From positions 1-14,543 of the forward strand of contig CAZSBS010000118.1 of the NCBI GenBank assembly GCA_964605095.1: a stretch of DNA of 14,543 nucleotides, written 5' to 3'. This DNA comes from JAUWQU01 sp964605095. Its GTDB lineage: Bacteria > Planctomycetota > Phycisphaerae > SM23-33. Below the pieces are notes generated by a model. That model was given only the letters and a program-made list of their open reading frames with translations. It did not search any database and was not told the DNA's origin. This document shows, in pieces, positions 1 to 6,597 of the stretch; within the stretch, counting starts at the first letter, position 1; each line of letters starts with the position of its first letter. Made by a program: the position numbers and the translations under genes.

Positions 1-183
1 CGCGACGTGGCGGATGCCTTGGAGGCTCCGCCGCAGGTAGCGGTCGGTCCTTAGCTCGCCTCGCCGGGTGACGTGTCCGCAGCGGCGACAGCGGACCGGG
101 TCGTATTTGTCTGGTCCGTAGGCGCACACGATGACCGCGTCGCTCCCGGTGGGTAGTTGCTCGTGTGATTGGCCGAGGCCCAA
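1..183 (-). CDS. Partial reading frame with a CxxC pair, runs off left edge
   Basis: I do not recognise this protein. A minus-strand frame is open from a stop near 273 down to base 1, and the part nearest the edge has strongly GC-rich third codon positions, as real genes here do. It reads roughly ...VIVCAYGPDKYDPVRCRRCG followed by HVTRRGELRTDRYLRRSL. The C-R-R-C-G motif looks like half of a zinc ribbon, and an upstream Cys could take part. There is no ATG. TTG at 183-181 is one possible start and a GTG near 130 is another, so the N-terminus is unknown and the frame could also be a decayed fragment. The C-terminus lies outside the window. Confidence 0.33.
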   Translation of the reverse strand, partial: MGLGQSHEQLPTGSDAVIVCAYGPDKYDPVRCRRCGHVTRRGELRTDRYLRRSLQGIRHVA

Positions 184-471
184 CGCGGCATCCCGGCCGG
201 GCTGAGTCGGGTAATCTACGACCGCCCGGCCAGCCCTGCATTTGCTGCCCCACGGCCTTTGAGCCGCTGGGGACTTCTATGATTCAGATGCATCATATCC
301 GAAGATTAGTAAATTGCAAGACAAAAACAGAAAAAGTTTTCTATTTAGATAACATAGCTATTGGTGTACACCGTTAGTCCTTATAATAGTGGATGTTACT
401 TACCTTGCCCCATTCCATTTGGATGGCTGTTTTAGCACCAGCCGAGTCTGTTTTTCGTTCAGATAACCCAA
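184..471. other. AT-rich gene-free stretch with small palindromes
   Basis: No convincing gene is present. The short plus-strand frame at 165-377 has no family resemblance and crosses a sharp composition change. Bases 280-400 are clearly richer in A and T than the flanks. They contain AGAAAA-AG-TTTTCT (329-342), the perfect palindrome GGTGTACACC (363-372) and a consensus TATAAT (382-387). Either strand could use these as signals, but no downstream gene explains a plus-strand promoter here. Confidence 0.5.
361..387 (+). promoter_or_regulatory. Possible plus-strand promoter with consensus -10
   Basis: TATAAT at 382-387 is a perfect -10. The best -35 is TTGGTG at 361-366, with a short 15-nt spacer, and a 10-bp palindrome GGTGTACACC overlaps it. 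Transcription would run antisense into the downstream end of the URO-D-fold gene. There is no gene on the plus strand for it to serve, so it may be an antisense or small-RNA promoter, or chance in AT-rich DNA. Confidence 0.25.
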
Positions 472-507
472 GTCTTATGGGTCTTATAGAACCTATATGA
501 CCTATAA
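472..507. repeat. Four tandem 9-nt units (GACCTATAN-like)
   Basis: Four consecutive 9-mers can be read on the plus strand: GTCTTATGG, GTCTTATAG, AACCTATAT, GACCTATAA. They start 13 nt past the stop of the URO-D-fold gene (minus strand). CTTATAG (483-489) and CTATAAG (502-508) are complementary, so a transcript could fold here. The same unit recurs at 12853-12883. Confidence 0.6.
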
Positions 508-520
508 GGTTCGCCGCAAA

Positions 521-1546
521 TCAGCCCAAAAACCCCGGCTGGCTGCGAAGGACTTCCATCATGGCCAGGAGGTTTTCCGGGTGTACATCCGGCGGGACGC
601 TGTGCGAGGGTGAGAAGATGTATCCGCCATCGCGGCCCAGTTCGATCAGCGCCGCGGCGGCTTGGCGAACGTCCTGTGGCGAGCCGAACGGCAGCGTCTT
701 TTGCACGCTCAAACCGCCGTGGAACGCCAGTCGCCCGTGGTATCGCCTCTTGATGTCGAAGACGTCCATGACTTCCGGCTGGAACGGGTTGAAGCAGTTC
801 AGACCGATCTCCACGAGTTCGTCGAACAGTTGGGTGACGCATCCGCAGGAGTGCAGGAAGACGTATCGCCCGGCCTCGCGGACCGGCGAGAACATCCGGG
901 CTAAGCGCGGCTTGATGAAGTGTCGCCAGTGGTCGATGCCCATAATCAGCCCGCTCTGCATGCCGTAGTCGTCGCCGAAGTACACCGCGTCGACGTCGAA
1001 CTCCAGCGCCCTTCGCACCTGCACAAGGTTGTGCTCGACGATGCGGTCCATCAGCCGCTCGACGAACTGGGGGCGCTCGACCATGTTCATCAGCAGCTCG
1101 GCCATGCCGCTGAGGGTCCATGCCCGCTCGTAGAGCGAGAAGCCGATCTGGTAAATGCTGAACAGGTCCCCGTGGGCCGCGAGTTGGGCGGGGATGTCGG
1201 CGTACCACGAATCGTCCGACGCATCCGGCCAGGCGTAGCCGTCCAAGTCCTCCGGGCGGCGGATGGGCCAGTCGACGGGCGTGCCGATGTCCTTGTCGAC
1301 GGTGCGGTCCCAGACAGTGCCGTACACGTCGCGGAAATGATTTTTATCAAGTGGGCCCACAGGCTCGAACCGCCCGATGCCGGCCCCGAGGCCCAGCACG
1401 TGCGAGCCGATGAACGGCCCGAGGTCCTCGACGCCCAGGTGGCGGCGCATTCGCTCGGCGCACTGCTGGGTCATGTCCCACGCCCAGGGCACGTACGGCG
1501 GGGGGCGAAACTCCAACGCCTCGATCACTATCTCACGCCTGGTCAT
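521..1546 (-). CDS. Uroporphyrinogen decarboxylase (URO-D) fold protein
   Basis: A 341-residue protein of the URO-D / cobalamin-dependent methyltransferase-like superfamily. These are TIM-barrel enzymes; many members in this phylum sit in sugar-utilisation clusters and do not make heme. Visible signs are the N-terminal MTRREIVIEAL, an HSCG motif at 232-235 (the region where MtaA/MtbA-type members bind zinc), and the C-terminal SPSHSVPPDVHPENL at 312-326. The start is the ATG at 1546, 8 nt after the stop of the upstream binding-protein gene; a purine-rich GGAAGGAAG lies at the end of that gene. The frame stays open further upstream, but only as a shadow of the binding-protein gene. The substrate is unknown. 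It is probably not the heme enzyme, because its neighbours are sugar genes and the family includes many paralogues. Confidence 0.85.
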   Translation of the reverse strand: MTRREIVIEALEFRPPPYVPWAWDMTQQCAERMRRHLGVEDLGPFIGSHVLGLGAGIGRFEPVGPLDKNHFRDVYGTVWDRTVDKDIGTPVDWPIRRPEDLDGYAWPDASDDSWYADIPAQLAAHGDLFSIYQIGFSLYERAWTLSGMAELLMNMVERPQFVERLMDRIVEHNLVQVRRALEFDVDAVYFGDDYGMQSGLIMGIDHWRHFIKPRLARMFSPVREAGRYVFLHSCGCVTQLFDELVEIGLNCFNPFQPEVMDVFDIKRRYHGRLAFHGGLSVQKTLPFGSPQDVRQAAAALIELGRDGGYIFSPSHSVPPDVHPENLLAMMEVLRSQPGFLG

Positions 1547-1554
1547 GTCGCGGT

Positions 1555-2655
1555 TCAATACTTCCTTCCGCCGATGAGGCCCTTGGCCACCGACTGATCG
1601 AAGACGCCTTCCTTGACCATGACCCGCTTGACGAACATGTTGTCGAGGTTTTCCAGCAGCGGCTGCCTTACCTCCAGCCTGATGAAGTCGGCGGTGCTGA
1701 CCGTGCCTCGCAGGCGTCTTTCGGCCACCACCGCCTCGATAACGTCGAACAGTTGCGGGCCCAGCAGGGGGCTGCACTCGACGGTGCAGTTGAGCTCGCC
1801 GGCGATCATTGCCTCGAAGGCAGCCTTGACGGCGTCGATGGAGACGATCTTGACGTCCTTGCCGGGCTTCAGGCCGGCTTCCTTCATCGCCTGGATCGCG
1901 CCGAGGGCCATGTCGTCGTTGTGGGCGTACAGGGCGTTGAACTCCTTGCCTTCCTTGGTCTTCAGGAACGCCTCCATCACTTCCTTGCCGCGCCCCCGCT
2001 CGAAGTTGCCATCCTGGCTCTTGACGATGGTGATTCGCGGATTGGCCTTGACGACCTCCTCGAAGCCGTTCTTGCGGTCGGCGGCGCAGGATGCCCCCGG
2101 TGTACCGCGAAGCTCGAAGACTTTCACGTCGCCGGTGGTGTGCTCGACGAACCACCTGGCGGCCCGCCGGCCTTCCTCGACCACGTCCGGCGCGATGAAC
2201 GTCAGGTAGAGCGTCGGGTCGGTCACATCCACGCCGCGGTCGCTCAGGATTACGGGGATGCCCGCTTGCTTGATCTCCCGAAGCACCGGCTCCCAGCCGG
2301 TCTCAACCACGGGCGAGAAGGCGATGACGTCCACCTTCTGGGCGATGAACGACCGCAGGGCCTTGATCTGATTCTCCTGCTTCTGCTGGGCGTCCGTGAA
2401 GCGGAGGTCGATGCCGCGTTTCTCGGCCTCGGCCTGGATCGAGACGGTGTTGGCGGCACGCCAGTCGCTCTCCGAGCCCAATTGGGCGAAGCCCACCACG
2501 ATGGGCCTTTGCGATTCAGCGGCATTTGCCGAGCGGGTTTTCCCGGTCTGCCCCTCGTCTTTGCACGACGTCAGCAGCCCGCCGCCCATTACCAGCGCCA
2601 AAGACAACAGGCCGCCAATGCCAATGCCAAAAAACCTTGCGATGCGATCATCCAT
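1555..2655 (-). CDS. YtfQ-like sugar ABC transporter substrate-binding lipoprotein
   Basis: A 366-residue periplasmic binding protein of the ribose/galactose type, close to E. coli YtfQ, the galactofuranose-binding protein. Shared stretches include VGFAQLGSESDWRAAN, QQKQENQIKALRSFIAQ, SPVVETGWEPVL, YAHNDDMALGAIQAMKEAGL and SIDAV. The positions that contact sugar in YtfQ (W and R in SDWRA, R in SDRG, N in AHND, D in SIDA) look kept. The N-terminus has a hydrophobic segment and a lipobox LTSC with Cys31, so it is probably a lipoprotein anchored in a membrane. An in-frame GTG lies two codons upstream at 2661, but AGGAG at 2669-2665 is 9 nt from the ATG and only 3 nt from the GTG, so I chose the ATG. 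It heads an operon with the URO-D-fold gene. No permease or ATPase gene is seen. Confidence 0.92.
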   Translation of the reverse strand: MDDRIARFFGIGIGGLLSLALVMGGGLLTSCKDEGQTGKTRSANAAESQRPIVVGFAQLGSESDWRAANTVSIQAEAEKRGIDLRFTDAQQKQENQIKALRSFIAQKVDVIAFSPVVETGWEPVLREIKQAGIPVILSDRGVDVTDPTLYLTFIAPDVVEEGRRAARWFVEHTTGDVKVFELRGTPGASCAADRKNGFEEVVKANPRITIVKSQDGNFERGRGKEVMEAFLKTKEGKEFNALYAHNDDMALGAIQAMKEAGLKPGKDVKIVSIDAVKAAFEAMIAGELNCTVECSPLLGPQLFDVIEAVVAERRLRGTVSTADFIRLEVRQPLLENLDNMFVKRVMVKEGVFDQSVAKGLIGGRKY

Positions 2656-2664
2656 GGTCACGCG

Positions 2665-2669
2665 CTCCT
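2665..2669 (-). promoter_or_regulatory. Shine-Dalgarno AGGAG deciding the binding-protein start
   Basis: On the minus strand AGGAG lies 9 nt before the ATG at 2655 but only 3 nt before the GTG at 2661. This favours the ATG. Confidence 0.6.
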
Positions 2670-2673
2670 TGTA

Positions 2674-2702
2674 TTGCCTGATGCCGACGATGACGATATA
2701 GT
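2674..2702 (+). promoter_or_regulatory. Promoter of the GH43 gene
   Basis: TTGCCT (2674-2679), a 17-nt spacer and TATAGT (2697-2702) form a good sigma-70-type promoter. The predicted start near 2709 lies about 31 nt before the ATG at 2740. Its -10 covers almost the same bases as the -10 of the minus-strand promoter. Confidence 0.55.
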
Positions 2703-2726
2703 ATGCAAATCAACTTAACCCGACAA
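2698..2726 (-). promoter_or_regulatory. Promoter of the binding-protein operon
   Basis: On the minus strand, TTGTCG (2726-2721), a 17-nt spacer and TACTAT (2703-2698) match the sigma-70 consensus at four of six positions each. The predicted start near 2691 gives a leader of about 36 nt before the ATG at 2655. The -10 overlaps that of the opposite promoter. Confidence 0.5.
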
Positions 2727-2739
2727 AGGAAACAATCCC

Positions 2740-3678
2740 ATGAAACTTATTATCGCGGTGGCGTTAGTTATGAGTATTGTGTCAATCATCAGAGCGACGG
2801 CCGCGGAGCAGCCCGCGACGGCCGCGGCGGCGGCGCCGGCCCCGCGTTTGCCCGCGGACCTCAAGCCCCTGTTCGACTATCCGGTGCGCGACACCTGCGT
2901 CTGCCTGGGCCCCGACGGCACCTACTACCTTACCGGCACCACGGGCCATCCGACCTGGTGGCAGACCAACGAGGGCATCCGGATGTGGAAGTCCAAGAAC
3001 CTCAAGAACTGGGAGCCGATGGGGCTGGTCTGGAGCTTCGAGAAGGATGCGACCTGGCAGAAGGGCAAGGGCAAACACCGCGCCATCTGGGCGCCGGAGA
3101 TCCACTACGTCAAGGGCAACTTCTACTTCGCTTACTGCGTGAACTACGGCGGCACGGGCATCCTGCGCAGCACGACCGGCAAGCCGGAAGGGCCTTACGA
3201 AGACATCAAGAAGGACGGGCCGCTGACCGCCAATATCGACGCCTCGCTGTTCGCCGACGATGACGGCAAGGTGTACTTCATCTGGCAGAACGGCATGATC
3301 GCCCGCATGAAGGACGACATGACCGGCCTGGCCGAGGAGCCGAGACTGCTCAAGCCGTCCAACAAGAACCACGTCGGCTTCGAGGGCGCAGCCATGGCGA
3401 AAATCAATGGGCGGTATCACCTGATCTGCGCCGAGTTCAACAAGCGCGACGGCGTCAGCACCTACGACTGCATGATCGCCAGCGCCGCGAGCATCTACGG
3501 CCCATACGGCGAGGCCTACCTGGCCGTGCCCCACGGCGGACACAACATGCTGTTCAAGGATGTCAAGGGCCAGTGGTGGAGCACGCTGTTCGGCAACGAC
3601 GACAAGGCCCCGTTCAAGGAGCGCCCCGCGATCCTGCCGATACTGGTCAACGACGCAGGGCGGATTCAGCCGAAGTGA
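2740..3678 (+). CDS. Secreted glycoside hydrolase family 43 protein
   Basis: A 312-residue protein with a signal peptide (residues 1 to about 22, ending ATAA) and an Ala-rich linker, then a five-bladed beta-propeller of the GH43 type. Family members cleave arabinofuranosides, xylosides or galactofuranosides with inversion. The three expected acids can be placed: Asp51 (RDTCVCLGPDGTYYLTGT, base), Asp167 (IDASLFADDDGK, pKa modulator) and Glu215 (FEGAAM, acid). WAPEIHY (117-123) and HGGHNM with His268 also fit the family. There is no carbohydrate-binding module, and 312 residues is a single-domain size. AAAGGA 9 nt upstream supports the ATG. The divergent furanose-binding-type lipoprotein suggests a furanosidase, but the exact bond cleaved cannot be read from sequence. 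Confidence 0.9.
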   Translation: MKLIIAVALVMSIVSIIRATAAEQPATAAAAAPAPRLPADLKPLFDYPVRDTCVCLGPDGTYYLTGTTGHPTWWQTNEGIRMWKSKNLKNWEPMGLVWSFEKDATWQKGKGKHRAIWAPEIHYVKGNFYFAYCVNYGGTGILRSTTGKPEGPYEDIKKDGPLTANIDASLFADDDGKVYFIWQNGMIARMKDDMTGLAEEPRLLKPSNKNHVGFEGAAMAKINGRYHLICAEFNKRDGVSTYDCMIASAASIYGPYGEAYLAVPHGGHNMLFKDVKGQWWSTLFGNDDKAPFKERPAILPILVNDAGRIQPK

Positions 3679-3708
3679 AGCGGGGCGGCCAATGCAGAGA
3701 AACATACC

Positions 3709-3722
3709 GCCTTACGGCGGCA
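3709..3722 (+). terminator. Small hairpin after GH43
   Basis: CCGCC-TTAC-GGCGG forms a 5-bp stem about 30 nt past the GH43 stop. It has no U-tract, so it is either a weak terminator or part of the repeat that follows. Confidence 0.3.
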
Positions 3723-3816
3723 CTACGAACGCTTCGCGTGAGTCTGGCCCGCGCCGCAATTTGAAAGAGTTCCGAACGCTCCGCGAGTTTCGATGACGCC
3801 TCTGGCGTTCGTAGTG
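3721..3816. repeat. 96-bp element bounded by a 12-bp inverted repeat
   Basis: CACTACGAACGC (3721-3732) is matched exactly by its reverse complement at 3805-3816. Inside, GAACGCTTCGCG (3727-3738) recurs as GAACGCTCCGCG (3774-3785). It sits between two convergent genes and looks like a REP/BIME-like folded element. I see no flanking direct repeat. Confidence 0.55.
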
Positions 3817-3841
3817 TGCTCGTAAGAGCATATTCTTCCTT
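3817..3841 (+). terminator. Hairpin plus T-rich run, possible terminator
   Basis: TGCTC-GTAA-GAGCA (3817-3830) is followed by TATTCTTCCTT. The stem is short, but the layout suits weak intrinsic termination of the GH43 transcript before it reaches convergent hypF. Confidence 0.35.
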
Positions 3842-3882
3842 GCGGCTCAGGGGAACTCTGGCGCTGGCCTCAGGTCCGCCAG

Positions 3883-6222
3883 CTACTGCCCCGCCGCGAT
3901 ACGGGCGGCGGCGCTGACGGCCTGGCCAAGGGCGATGCAGGCGTCGTTGGTCGGCACGGTGCGGTGGGTCAGGACGGTAAAGCCGTCGGCCTGGAGCAGG
4001 CGGACCAGTCGGGCCAGGAGGTAGCGGTTCATGAAGCACCCGCCGGACAGGGCGAGCACGCCCAGGCCGGTGCGGTCGCGGGCGAGCGAGGCGGAGACGT
4101 GGAGGAATGCTGCCACCGTGTTGTGGAACTTCGCAGCCAGGACGGGGGGGGGCGTGCCGGAGGCGGCATCGTCGGCCAGGGCCAGGACAGTCGGGCGAAG
4201 GTCGATGAGCATGGGTGTCGGTTGGTCGTCGATGGCGAAGTCGTAGACATCCTCGACGCCGGGGGCGATTGCGGCCTCAAGCATCATGGGGGCCTGTCCC
4301 TCGAAGCGGTTGGCCTGGGCGATGCCGGCCAGGGCGGCCGTGGCGTCGAACCATCGGCCCAGCGAACTGGACTCGCGGCTGTTGATGTCGGCTCGGAGCA
4401 GGTCGAGGGTCTGCTGGATCGTGTCAAGGTCAATGCCCAATCGTTTGATGATCGGGTGGCTCAGGCAGTCCTCGCCGATCGCGTCGTACAACCCCGCCAG
4501 GGCGGGGCGATAGGTTTCCCTGGCGGCCTTGTCGCCGCCGGGCAGACGGGTGTATCGCAGGTGGGCAAGTCGCTGGTAGCCGGCCAGATCGCAGCGGAAA
4601 ACCTCGCAGCCCCAGACGGCGCCGTCGGCGCCGTAGCCGACGCCGTCGGCGACGATGGCAAGGGCCTGCCCCGCGTGGTCGTTTTCGGCCAGGCACGCGG
4701 CCGCGTGGGCGTGGTGGTGCTGAACGCGGATGAGCCGGGCCGGCGGGCAGCCGGCAAGCTCGCCCCGTGCCCGGCGGGTGGCGTATTCGGTTGACAGATA
4801 CCGCGGGTGCATGTCGCAGGCGATTACCTCGGGGCGGACCTCGAAGAGGTCTTCGAGGTGGCGGATCGTGTCGATGAAGTGGCGGTAGGTTCGGCCATCC
4901 TTCAAGTCGCCTATGTGCTCGCCGAGCATTGCCCATCCGCTACGGTATAGGCAGACGGCCGACTTGAGTTCCGCCCCGACGGCGAGAATGGAGGGGGTGC
5001 CAGTCGCGCTTGACAGTGCGGTGATTCTCACTGGCTGCGGTGCGTAGCCTCTTGCTCGGCGGATCACGCTGAGGGTGCCCAGGCCGGTGAGTTGTACGAC
5101 GCTGTCGTCGAGGCGGCGTTCGATGCGGCGATTGTGCAGGAGCAGCGTGTCGGCCAGGGCGGCAAGTTCGGCGATGGCGGCGTCGTTGTCCTTGACCAGC
5201 GGCTCGTCGGCGTAGTTGGCGGAGGTCATTATCAGCGGGCGGGCTATGTGGTCAAAGAGCAGGTGGTGCAGCGGGGTGTAGGGCAGCATGAGGCCCAGGC
5301 AGGCCAGGTCGGCGGCGACGCCGGGGGCGATTTGGTCGAGGGCGCCAGCGAGTTTCAGTCTTGGCAGCAGGACGATTGGCCTCAAGTGCCCGGCCAGGAG
5401 TTGGCGGGCCTCGGGCGAAAGCTCACAAAGCTCAGCCGCGGCGGGCAGGTCGCGGACCATTACGGCGAATGGTTTTTCGTCACGGCGTTTGCGTTGGCGA
5501 AGGCGGAGGACGGCTTGCTGGTCGTCGGCCCGGCAGGCGAGGTGGAATCCGCCGAGGCCCTTGATGGCGACGATCCGCCCTGCCTCCAGCATTTCCGCGG
5601 CGGCGGCGATCGGGTCGTCGCAGTCGATAGGTTCGCCGGCGGAATCTGCCAGCCAGACGCGAGGTCCGCACTCCGGGCAGGCTATTGGCTGGGCGTGGAA
5701 GCGGCGGTTCGAGGGATCGGCATACTCGGCGGCGCAGAGCGGGCACATGGCGAAATCGGCCATCGTCGTGTTCGGCCGGTCGTATGGGATTCGGCTGACG
5801 ATGGTGTATCGCGGCCCGCAGTTGGTGCAGTTAATGAACGGGTAGCCGTATCGCGGGTCGGCGGGGTCGCGCATCTCGCGGAGGCAATCGTCGCAGACGG
5901 CGGTGTCTACGGTTACCTGGGCGTCGGCCAGCTCGCCACCCTCGCTGGGGCGGATATCGAAGCTTTTATCGCCGGCGACGGTCTCCATCTCGGCGGCGTC
6001 GCAGCGGGCGATGTGGGCAAGCGGGGGCAGCTCAGCCCGCAGGCGGCGCGGAAACTGCTCAACATCCGCCGGCAGGCCCTGGACCTCGACGGTCACGCCG
6101 CCGGCGTCGTTGACGACCCAGCCGGTTAGGTTGAGCTCCGCGGCAAGGCGGTACACGAAAGGCCGAAAGCCCACGCCCTGCACCTGCCCGCCAACCAGTA
6201 TGTGAAGCCGCCTGAGTTCCAT
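3883..6222 (-). CDS. hypF: Carbamoyltransferase HypF
   Basis: A 779-residue cytoplasmic enzyme that uses carbamoyl phosphate and ATP to charge the C-terminal Cys of HypE, supplying the CN ligands of the NiFe-hydrogenase active site. All domains are present in order. Residues 1-90 are acylphosphatase-like (GGQVQGVGFRPFVYRLA). Two zinc fingers follow: C110/C113/C132/C135 and C160/C163/C182/C185. A YrdC-like domain spans about 205-390 (KGLGGFHLAC). A Kae1-like domain runs from about 410 to the end, with HHHAH (502-506), DGVGYGADGAVWGCE and SGGCFMN (726-732). The frame is open to an ATG at 6315, but homology starts at MELRRLHILVGG, so I chose the ATG at 6222; its Shine-Dalgarno is weak. No hypABCDE or hydrogenase gene is in the window. 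It looks intact. Confidence 0.95.
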   Translation of the reverse strand: MELRRLHILVGGQVQGVGFRPFVYRLAAELNLTGWVVNDAGGVTVEVQGLPADVEQFPRRLRAELPPLAHIARCDAAEMETVAGDKSFDIRPSEGGELADAQVTVDTAVCDDCLREMRDPADPRYGYPFINCTNCGPRYTIVSRIPYDRPNTTMADFAMCPLCAAEYADPSNRRFHAQPIACPECGPRVWLADSAGEPIDCDDPIAAAAEMLEAGRIVAIKGLGGFHLACRADDQQAVLRLRQRKRRDEKPFAVMVRDLPAAAELCELSPEARQLLAGHLRPIVLLPRLKLAGALDQIAPGVAADLACLGLMLPYTPLHHLLFDHIARPLIMTSANYADEPLVKDNDAAIAELAALADTLLLHNRRIERRLDDSVVQLTGLGTLSVIRRARGYAPQPVRITALSSATGTPSILAVGAELKSAVCLYRSGWAMLGEHIGDLKDGRTYRHFIDTIRHLEDLFEVRPEVIACDMHPRYLSTEYATRRARGELAGCPPARLIRVQHHHAHAAACLAENDHAGQALAIVADGVGYGADGAVWGCEVFRCDLAGYQRLAHLRYTRLPGGDKAARETYRPALAGLYDAIGEDCLSHPIIKRLGIDLDTIQQTLDLLRADINSRESSSLGRWFDATAALAGIAQANRFEGQAPMMLEAAIAPGVEDVYDFAIDDQPTPMLIDLRPTVLALADDAASGTPPPVLAAKFHNTVAAFLHVSASLARDRTGLGVLALSGGCFMNRYLLARLVRLLQADGFTVLTHRTVPTNDACIALGQAVSAAARIAAGQ

Positions 6223-6236
6223 TCTGCGTGTGGTTT

Positions 6237-6250
6237 CCAATGGACATTGG
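6237..6250. promoter_or_regulatory. Palindrome CCAATG-GA-CATTGG upstream of hypF
   Basis: Six-base arms with a 2-nt centre, 15 nt before the hypF ATG. It could be an operator or a 5'-UTR hairpin; its role is unknown. Confidence 0.35.
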
Positions 6251-6262
6251 ATAGTAGCACAG

Positions 6263-6276
6263 ACCGCCGCGGCGGT
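6263..6276. promoter_or_regulatory. 14-bp perfect palindrome ACCGCCGCGGCGGT
   Basis: It lies about 40 nt upstream of the hypF start in the divergent region. The minus-strand sequence just downstream includes a TACTAT-like -10, so it could overlap a hypF promoter. This is weak evidence. Confidence 0.3.
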
Positions 6277-6348
6277 TATGCGGGATTCTCCGGTTTCTTT
6301 GGGGGACGGACGCAAGGGAAGGTTTGTGAATGGACCCTACCCACTGAA

Positions 6349-6410
6349 GCGAGGCACGTGTCTCGCGATCTTCGGTGCAGCCCCGTTCACGGGGCTGACA
6401 AGAAGATCGC
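6349..6410. repeat. Adjoining palindrome and nested hairpin in the hypF-tmk gap
   Basis: At 6349-6366 an 18-nt near-palindrome (GCGAG G CACGTG T CTCGC) has a single G-T imperfection. It runs directly into a nested hairpin: outer stem GCGATCTTC (6365-6373) with GAAGATCGC (6402-6410), inner stem CAGCCCCG-TTCA-CGGGGCTG (6378-6397). The two structures share 6365-6366, so they compete slightly. The region 6223-6597 holds no convincing gene. Confidence 0.55.
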
Positions 6411-6533
6411 CACATGCGAACCAAGCGAGCATGCCTTGCCAAGGCGGAAAGCGTCTCGCGAAGGGCGGTGCGGGGCAATGGGTTCGGACAGCGGGGATCC
6501 CGACAGCATCCCGACAGCGCCTGTCCGACAGCA

Positions 6534-6562
6534 TTCTTGCAAGAACATCGCCGTTTGGCGAT
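6534..6562. repeat. Palindrome TTCTTGCAAGAA and hairpin before tmk
   Basis: TTCTTGCAAGAA (6534-6545) is a perfect 12-bp palindrome. It is followed by the hairpin ATCGCC-GTTT-GGCGAT (6547-6562). Just upstream, CCGACAGC occurs three times within about 35 nt. These could be operator or attenuator elements for the tmk operon. Confidence 0.4.
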
Positions 6563-6581
6563 ACTATCGGGGCGGTATAGG
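6555..6581 (+). promoter_or_regulatory. Possible tmk operon promoter
   Basis: TTGGCG (6555-6560), a 15-nt spacer and TATAGG (6576-6581). The spacer is short, and TATAGG would place the start at the Shine-Dalgarno. TACTAT at 6562-6567 with the TTGCAA at 6537 (19-nt spacer) is an alternative. Confidence 0.25.
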
Positions 6582-6584
6582 AGC

Positions 6585-6589
6585 GAGGA
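6585..6589 (+). promoter_or_regulatory. Shine-Dalgarno GAGGA supporting a TTG start of tmk
   Basis: GAGGA is 8 nt before TTG at 6598, the only well-spaced site for this gene. The alternative GTG at 6613 has only a short AGG close by. Confidence 0.5.
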
Positions 6590-6597
6590 TATTCGAG

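Noticed and set aside
165..377. 70-residue plus-strand frame at the left
   Set aside because: It crosses from GC-rich into AT-rich DNA, has no Shine-Dalgarno and resembles no protein.
521..2155. One 544-residue minus-strand protein
   Set aside because: The part upstream of 1546 is an out-of-frame reading of the binding-protein gene; homology begins only at MTRREIV.
2782..3705. 307-residue minus-strand frame opposite GH43
   Set aside because: Shadow of the GH43 gene, rich in Val/Gly/Arg, with no recognisable motif.
5092..6129. 345-residue plus-strand frame opposite hypF
   Set aside because: It is a GC-rich shadow with Val/Gly/Ala-heavy composition and no family motif, while hypF on the other strand is certain.
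6202..6597. N-terminal extension of tmk (132 residues)
   Set aside because: The open frame upstream of the TTG crosses several palindromes and has no homology; thymidylate kinases are about 205-215 residues.
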